DNA of 9,130 bases from Syntrophomonas sp. (lineage in GTDB: Bacteria; Bacillota; Syntrophomonadia; Syntrophomonadales; Syntrophomonadaceae). The notes beneath the pieces were generated by a model, which did not search any database, was not told where the DNA came from, and was given only the letters and a program-made list of their open reading frames with translations. The stretch covers positions 1 through 9,130 of the forward strand of contig JAQVXF010000035.1 of assembly GCA_028709355.1 (NCBI GenBank), read 5' to 3'. The position numbers and the translations under genes were made by a program. This document shows positions 5,151-9,130 of the stretch, piece by piece. Within the stretch, counting starts at the first letter, position 1; each line of letters begins with the position of its first letter.

Positions 5151-6128
5151 TTACCTTTTATCCCTGACCTCAATATTCACAGCCGAGGATGGGATGCCCT
5201 CCAGGTTGAACGGGGGGATGTATTCCAGGGAAGCACTGGCACGGTCCTGGATGTAGAGTGGGCCCAGACCCAATCGCAGGGCCTCACTGACTACCGATTC
5301 GTATTCGTAAGAGGTGAGCCGGCGGTTGAGTTCTGCATGTTGATAAGCTCGATGGACCGGAGTGTACTGGCTCATGAGGCTCAGGATGAATCCTTCTCTG
5401 GGCAGATTGCGAACCATCCAACCCATGAGATCTATTGAATCATGACGGGCTCCAGGCAGAACCAGATGCCTGATGATAGTCCCCTTCTGCAGAATGCCTT
5501 CCGAATCGAATCGCAATTCTCCGGTCTGCTCTACCATAGCTTGCACTGCCAGGCTGGCTGCCTTGAAATAATCAGGACAGCGGGAATACTTCCAGGCCAG
5601 TTCATCGCTCATATATTTCATGTCGGGAAGAAAGATATCCACGTAGGGTTGCAAGGTCTGGACAACCTCCAGTTTTTCATAGCCGCTGCAGTTGTAGACC
5701 ACCGGGACACGCAATTCATCCCGGATTGAATCCAAGGCCGGCAGAACCCACGGCAGATAAGGAGTGGCGGTCACCAGGTTTAGGTTATGCGCCCCGTTTG
5801 CCTGTAATTCCAAGCATATCTTGGCCAGGTCCGGAATAGAGACGGCCTGTCCCCATCCCCCACTGCTGATCTGGTAATTCTGGCAGAAACAGCAGCGCAG
5901 GTTGCAGCCGCTGAAGAATATGGTGCCGCTGCCACGGCTGCCGCTCAAACAGGGTTCTTCGCCATAATGCAGCGCCGCCCGGGCTAGTTTGATGGTATCC
6001 GGACAACCACAGAAACCGACACCCAGGGAGCGGTCTATACCGCACTCGCGCGGGCACCAGCTGCAGGTCTGGATCGACAAGCCCTGGATGCAGTCGTCTT
6101 CGTCTTGGTCAATGGATCTTGCTCGCAT
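5151..6128 (-). CDS. PflX-like radical SAM protein (COG1313 type)
   Basis: Counted from TTG 6146, the protein has the radical SAM motif CNLRCCFC (Cys81, 85, 88) that binds the S-adenosylmethionine-cleaving [4Fe-4S] cluster. An N-terminal Cys-rich segment with Cys28, 31, 35, 46 and 48 (CSWCPRECG onward) and the block ARAALHYGEEPCLSG are typical of the PflX family, relatives of pyruvate formate-lyase activase. The role of PflX proteins is not settled; they are assumed to activate a glycyl radical enzyme or modify a protein, but no glycyl radical enzyme is visible nearby. The reading frame begins at TTG 6146; ATG 6128 is given here as the more usual codon (325 residues), although neither has a strong ribosome binding site. 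The conserved part begins later either way. It is divergent from the glycosylase gene and soluble in character. Confidence 0.88.
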   Translation of the reverse strand: MRARSIDQDEDDCIQGLSIQTCSWCPRECGIDRSLGVGFCGCPDTIKLARAALHYGEEPCLSGSRGSGTIFFSGCNLRCCFCQNYQISSGGWGQAVSIPDLAKICLELQANGAHNLNLVTATPYLPWVLPALDSIRDELRVPVVYNCSGYEKLEVVQTLQPYVDIFLPDMKYMSDELAWKYSRCPDYFKAASLAVQAMVEQTGELRFDSEGILQKGTIIRHLVLPGARHDSIDLMGWMVRNLPREGFILSLMSQYTPVHRAYQHAELNRRLTSYEYESVVSEALRLGLGPLYIQDRASASLEYIPPFNLEGIPSSAVNIEVRDKR

Positions 6129-6157
6129 ATCTCTATCTAGCGGCAATACCAGCTTAT

Positions 6158-6205
6158 TGTCAACCGTCTCGAAACAGAGGGTTTAATTAGCTGTACCGAT
6201 ATAAT
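6158..6205. promoter_or_regulatory. Divergent promoter region between radical SAM and glycosylase genes
   Basis: On the plus strand a perfect TATAAT at 6200-6205 predicts a transcript starting near 6212, downstream of ATG 6209, which supports the GTG 6263 start for the glycosylase. On the minus strand a perfect TTGACA (6158-6163) faces the radical SAM gene, but the matching -10 is weak (TAGATA at 18-base spacing). Each side therefore shows only one good hexamer. Confidence 0.4.
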
Positions 6206-6248
6206 AACATGTTCTCAGACAGTGATTATGAATCTGTGGATCGCCGGA

Positions 6249-6255
6249 AGGGAGG
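6249..6255 (+). promoter_or_regulatory. Ribosome binding site deciding the glycosylase start
   Basis: AGGGAGG is seven bases upstream of GTG 6263. The earlier ATG at 6209 lacks such a site and lies four bases past a TATAAT box, so translation from 6263 is favoured. Confidence 0.7.
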
Positions 6256-6262
6256 CTGGATC

Positions 6263-6916
6263 GTGGCAGGTGTACTCAAACTGGAGCCGGAGGAGATTTT
6301 CAATATTCTACTGACTGCTTATGGTCCCCGCCGATGGTGGCCGGCCCGGACCCCCTATGAGATGATGGTGGGGGCTATACTCACCCAGAACACGGCTTGG
6401 AACAACGTGGAGAAAGCTATCCGGAATTTTGGGTTGCGGCTTTCACCCCAGTTTGTGACCGCGGTCAGCCTAGAGGACTTGATCGGGATAATCAAACCTT
6501 GCGGATATTTCAACCAGAAGGCGGCGTACCTGAAGCAACTTACCAGTTGGTTCGAACAGTACGATTATGATATCGATCGAGTGCGGCAGTTAGAGGGAGA
6601 CGTCCTGCGCCGGCAGCTGCTGGCCATCAAGGGGGTCGGCCCCGAGACGGCCGATTCTATACTGCTGTATGCTCTGGACCAGCCCTATTTTGTGATCGAT
6701 GCCTACACCCGCCGCTTATTGGAGCGTTTGGGGGAAGAAGTACCATCTCGCTATGACCAACTGCGACAGGCAATCGAAGCCGTCTTGCCTCGTGATACCT
6801 ACGTTTACGGGGAGTTTCATGCCTTGATCGTCGAGCACGCCAAACGTCACTGCCGCAAATTACCGGCCTGCCCTGGTTGCCCCCTGGGAAATATATGTCG
6901 GCGCCGCTTATCTTAA
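6263..6916 (+). CDS. Endonuclease III-family DNA glycosylase, MagIII-like
   Basis: This 217-residue protein belongs to the helix-hairpin-helix/GPD base-excision repair family. A GAILTQNTAWNNVEKA block near residues 37-52 is the usual N-terminal signature. The hairpin AIKGVGPETAD (121-131) is followed by the catalytic Asp146 in VIDAYTRRL. A C-terminal [4Fe-4S] cluster is supplied by Cys197, 203, 206 and 212 (CxxxxxCxxCxxxxxC). In endonuclease III the hairpin carries the Schiff-base lysine (GVGRKTA); here that position is Glu128. Family knowledge says such members, for example the 3-methyladenine glycosylase MagIII, are monofunctional glycosylases without lyase activity, so alkylated-base removal is the better guess. 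The longest frame starts at ATG 6209, but AGGGAGG (6249-6255) lies seven bases before GTG 6263. It is convergent with the acyltransferase gene. Confidence 0.88.
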   Translation: MAGVLKLEPEEIFNILLTAYGPRRWWPARTPYEMMVGAILTQNTAWNNVEKAIRNFGLRLSPQFVTAVSLEDLIGIIKPCGYFNQKAAYLKQLTSWFEQYDYDIDRVRQLEGDVLRRQLLAIKGVGPETADSILLYALDQPYFVIDAYTRRLLERLGEEVPSRYDQLRQAIEAVLPRDTYVYGEFHALIVEHAKRHCRKLPACPGCPLGNICRRRLS

Positions 6917-7144
6917 GCTGAGGGGAGTACGGTCAATGGAGTAAAAGCTGCCGCCAGCAAGGATCGAGCTGAAAGTTCAGCCCAAAATTGATCAGGCCAA
7001 GCCATTACCGCTACTCCTCTGCTTGACATCTGGTAAAAAAAAAGAGGGAAATAAGAGGAATGAACAACAGTGGGTGTTTGTTGCTGGGCATGTGAACCGA
7101 TGGATTTGTTGATATGCTTTTCCAAAGGTATCGAGGTCCGGGCT

Positions 7145-7933
7145 TCAAACGGGCTGGGACCAGGCTTGCAAATGTTCCTGGATGAATGCCAGCACCTGCT
7201 GGAGCTCTTCCCCGCCGCTGCCTTTGATGGCTATCGGCGGTCCGAAGGCCATATGAATGTCCAAATCCCGGTTGAGGGGACCGAAATCCTTGATGAAGCG
7301 GCCATTCCCCCAGAAATCGGTCTTGATCGCCACCGGCACCACATGGGCTTGGGCGGCGCGGGCCAGCTTGATCCCCAGGCTGTTGAAATGTTGGGGTTCG
7401 AACCTGGTGGTGCGGGTACTCTGCGGGAACACGATGACCGACCATCCTGCGGCCAGCATGCGCTTGCCTTTGTCCATAACGATCCGGAAGTCCTCTTTGG
7501 GATTGTTGCGGGTAACCACGATGGGATCTCGGGAGCGCATCACCGGACCGAAGAAGGGATTGGTGATCAGGTTGTCTTTGACCACAAAGGTGACGTGTTT
7601 GTAGGGTTCAATCAGGCAGGGGAAAACTAAGGTCTCCAGGGTGCTCATGTGGTTGCTGATGAATACCACCGGCCCTTCATCAGCGCCAATATTAGCGAGG
7701 CCGCGCAAGTGGAAACGGCCTCCGCAGTGCTCGATCCATCTCAGGATATCCAATGAAGAGCGGGCCCAGGCTTCATCACCATATTGACCTCGATTAGCTG
7801 CCTGGCGGGCTCGATTGATAATATTCAAGACCCCGGCGACGAAATAACCCCTGGTGTTCCGGGCCAGGCGGTCCAGCCCATGGCGGCGACCGGCGGGAGT
7901 ATCATACTGGCTACCCTCGATAAATGGCTGCAT
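7145..7933 (-). CDS. PlsC-like lysophospholipid acyltransferase
   Basis: This 262-residue protein is of the 1-acyl-glycerol-3-phosphate acyltransferase type, which adds the second acyl chain in phosphatidic acid synthesis at the membrane. The acyltransferase block FISNHMSTLE (residues 91-100) contains His95, and VFPQSTRT (169-175) takes the place of the substrate-binding PEGTRS motif. The usual catalytic pair is HxxxxD; here the acidic partner is Glu100, giving HxxxxE. A central region around residues 117-140 (FVVKDNLITNPFFGPVMRS) fits the family. The start is ATG 7933 with GGAGGG (7943-7948) nine bases upstream. It follows the polyphosphate kinase gene on the same strand with 120 bases between, so it may be the last gene of that operon. 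The exact acyl acceptor is not decided by sequence, and the changed motifs suggest a divergent substrate. Confidence 0.85.
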   Translation of the reverse strand: MQPFIEGSQYDTPAGRRHGLDRLARNTRGYFVAGVLNIINRARQAANRGQYGDEAWARSSLDILRWIEHCGGRFHLRGLANIGADEGPVVFISNHMSTLETLVFPCLIEPYKHVTFVVKDNLITNPFFGPVMRSRDPIVVTRNNPKEDFRIVMDKGKRMLAAGWSVIVFPQSTRTTRFEPQHFNSLGIKLARAAQAHVVPVAIKTDFWGNGRFIKDFGPLNRDLDIHMAFGPPIAIKGSGGEELQQVLAFIQEHLQAWSQPV

Positions 7934-7997
7934 TCGTGATCACCCTCCCACTAGTCATGGGCGTTTAAGAACAACCTTAACAGAAGAAACTGATACC

Positions 7998-8053
7998 ATC
8001 GGCAACATTGATATCACCCGGAGGGTTCCAACTCCCTCTCCAGCGCTGCCGAT
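7998..8053 (-). repeat. Inverted repeat just after the polyphosphate kinase gene
   Basis: ATCGGCA (7998-8004) and TGCCGAT (8047-8053) form a 7-bp closing stem directly behind the kinase stop codon. Inside it, GAGGG and CCCTC can form a second hairpin. There is no T run on the minus strand after the stem, so it is not a standard intrinsic terminator; a processing or stabilising structure between kinase and acyltransferase is possible. Confidence 0.4.
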
Positions 8054-8920
8054 TCAGTCATCCAGCAGCTGGTCGCGGTAAACAGACAACATCTTGAGCT
8101 GCTCCTCACCCAACTGCGGATACTCGAGCTTCAACGACTCCAGGTTATCCGCGATTATCTCGGAGATGGCCAAGCGGGCAAACCATTTCTTGTCCGCCGG
8201 GATTATATACCAGGGTGCATAATCTTTATCGGTGGCTTCGATAGCCTCCTCATAATACTCTCTATATTGTTCCCAGTGCTGCCTCTCCTGCAGGTCGCCG
8301 CTGTTGAACTTCCAGTTCTTGTCGGGTTCATCCAGGCGGGCCAGCAAGCGTTGCTTCTGTTCCTGTTTTGATACGTGCAGGTAAAATTTCATTATCACCA
8401 TCCCGTTGCCATGCAGGTAGCGCTCAAAATTTCTGATGTCCTCGAGCCGCTGTTTCCAGATGTCCCCGTTAATAAATTCAGCCGGTAACCGTTGTTGTTT
8501 TTCAACCAGATTGTGAACCCGCACCACCAGAACATCCTCATAATAGGAACGATTAAATATGCCAATTCGGCCCCGTTCCGGCAGGGCCTTATTGTAACGC
8601 CACAGGTAATCATGGTCCAACTCCTCCGGGGAGGGGACTTTGAAGCTATGTACCATGGTCCCCTGGGGATTGAGACCACTCATGACGTGTTTTATAACCC
8701 CGTCCTTACCGGCCGCATCCATGGCCTGGATGATAATCAGCACCGCATACTTGTCCTGCGCATATAGTATGTCCTGTATCCGGGCCATCCTCTCGATATT
8801 CTTCTCGATGCGTTGCTGGGCCTCTTCCTTGGATCCATATCCGGCGGTATAATCAGTACTGACTTTGGTGAGGTTCAACTTGTTGCCTGGTTTGGCCCGG
8901 AAATCAGTCTCATCGAACAT
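8054..8920 (-). CDS. Polyphosphate kinase 2 family phosphotransferase, class III-like
   Basis: This 288-residue soluble enzyme transfers phosphate from polyphosphate to nucleotides. The Walker A motif is at residues 65-74 (QAMDAAGKDG, Lys72), Walker B at 121-129 (IFNRSYYED), followed by VLVVRVHNL. A lid region lies around 185-202 (RLDEPDKNWKFNSGDL). The stretches SGLNPQG, SFKVPSPEELDHDYLWR and ALPERGRIGIFNRSYYE resemble class III PPK2 enzymes, which phosphorylate both AMP and ADP; the class is my judgement from remembered family members. Length is normal for a one-domain PPK2. The start is ATG 8920 with AAAGGGG (8928-8934) seven bases upstream. It sits 40 bases behind a truncated upstream gene and in front of the acyltransferase, as the middle gene of a probable operon. 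It could help regenerate ATP from AMP made by acyl-CoA synthetases. Confidence 0.93.
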   Translation of the reverse strand: MFDETDFRAKPGNKLNLTKVSTDYTAGYGSKEEAQQRIEKNIERMARIQDILYAQDKYAVLIIIQAMDAAGKDGVIKHVMSGLNPQGTMVHSFKVPSPEELDHDYLWRYNKALPERGRIGIFNRSYYEDVLVVRVHNLVEKQQRLPAEFINGDIWKQRLEDIRNFERYLHGNGMVIMKFYLHVSKQEQKQRLLARLDEPDKNWKFNSGDLQERQHWEQYREYYEEAIEATDKDYAPWYIIPADKKWFARLAISEIIADNLESLKLEYPQLGEEQLKMLSVYRDQLLDD

Positions 8921-8960
8921 GAAAACGCCCCTTTCCCACCTGGTCGATCTCCGGCTTATG

Positions 8961-9130
8961 TCAATAAAGAGAGATGTTTTGCTCCGCCAATCTCTCCATC
9001 CAGATCATCTTCAGCAATTCCAGCTCATCGCGGTAGTCATCCTTGTCTTCCTGGTGCTCGAGCTGTTCCAAAATGCTGATGTCAAAACAGTCGGCGCCCA
9101 GTCGCTGCCAGTCGCTCAGTAATGCCTTGT
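8961..9130 (-). CDS. 3' end of an unrecognised gene, cut by the window edge
   Basis: On the minus strand an open frame enters from the right edge and ends at TGA 8961-8963. The 55 visible residues begin KALLSDWQRLGADCFDISIL and end MERLAEQNISLY. They are acidic and mostly helical in character, with many Glu, Asp and Leu (LEQLEHQEDKDDYRDELELL), and show no cysteine pairs or membrane segment. The frame uses common codons throughout and stops 40 bases before the polyphosphate kinase start, so it is probably cotranscribed. I do not recognise the family from this tail. The true start lies outside the window. Confidence 0.6.
   Translation of the reverse strand, partial: KALLSDWQRLGADCFDISILEQLEHQEDKDDYRDELELLKMIWMERLAEQNISLY

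Noticed and set aside
6968..6981. GCTGAA-AG-TTCAGC hairpin as a terminator for the glycosylase
   Set aside because: The usable stem is only five pairs and no T run follows. The A9 run at 7035-7043 is not next to a good stem either.
6913..7125. 70-codon minus-strand ORF in the gap between glycosylase and acyltransferase
   Set aside because: No ribosome binding site, no recognisable domain, and it runs into the glycosylase 3' end.
7070..7630. 186-codon plus-strand ORF
   Set aside because: It is antisense to the acyltransferase, which has a good ribosome binding site and conserved motifs.

Overview
The window reads as accessory-leaning chromosomal DNA from an anaerobic bacterium, most plausibly a Gram-positive Clostridia-type lineage. 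The reasons are two oxygen-sensitive Fe-S enzymes (a QueG-like double-cluster protein and a PflX-type radical SAM enzyme), a secreted copper-amine-oxidase-type stalk-domain protein, strong purine-rich Shine-Dalgarno sites, and frequent GTG/TTG starts. This assignment is inference from gene content. No rRNA, tRNA, CRISPR array or intact mobile element is visible.

Layout. Positions 1-1210 hold a QueG-like iron-sulfur protein (+), preceded by a 36-bp perfectly alternating pyrimidine-purine tract containing a near-perfect palindrome and followed by a terminator-like hairpin. Positions 1211-2258 are about 1 kb of AT-richer DNA with no confident gene, only a doubtful 92-codon minus-strand ORF and tiny ORFs. 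A half-size TauE/SafE membrane protein (+, 2259-2621) then converges on a minus-strand run: yccF (4873-4499), a Cys-rich pentapeptide-repeat protein (4423-3533) and a secreted stalk-domain protein (3358-2699). Next is a minus-strand PflX-like radical SAM gene (6128-5151), possibly followed by a 32-codon ORF. It is divergent from an endonuclease III-family glycosylase (+, 6263-6916). The right end is a probable minus-strand operon read from the window edge: a truncated CDS (9130-8961), a class III-like PPK2 polyphosphate kinase (8920-8054) and a PlsC-like acyltransferase (7933-7145).

Starts. Several were moved from the longest ORF to sites with a good ribosome binding site: 83, 2259, 4423 (TTG), 4873 and 6263 (GTG).

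How the genes fit together. No single pathway unites the window. The likely functional groups are polyphosphate-driven nucleotide phosphorylation with phospholipid acylation at the right end, base-excision repair, and small envelope or membrane proteins in the centre. I found no convincing new multi-gene system. The features most worth following are the palindromic alternating tract, the Cys-rich/pentapeptide protein, the QueG paralogue with a divergent substrate-site region, the glycosylase without the EndoIII lysine, and the 32-codon ORF behind the radical SAM gene.
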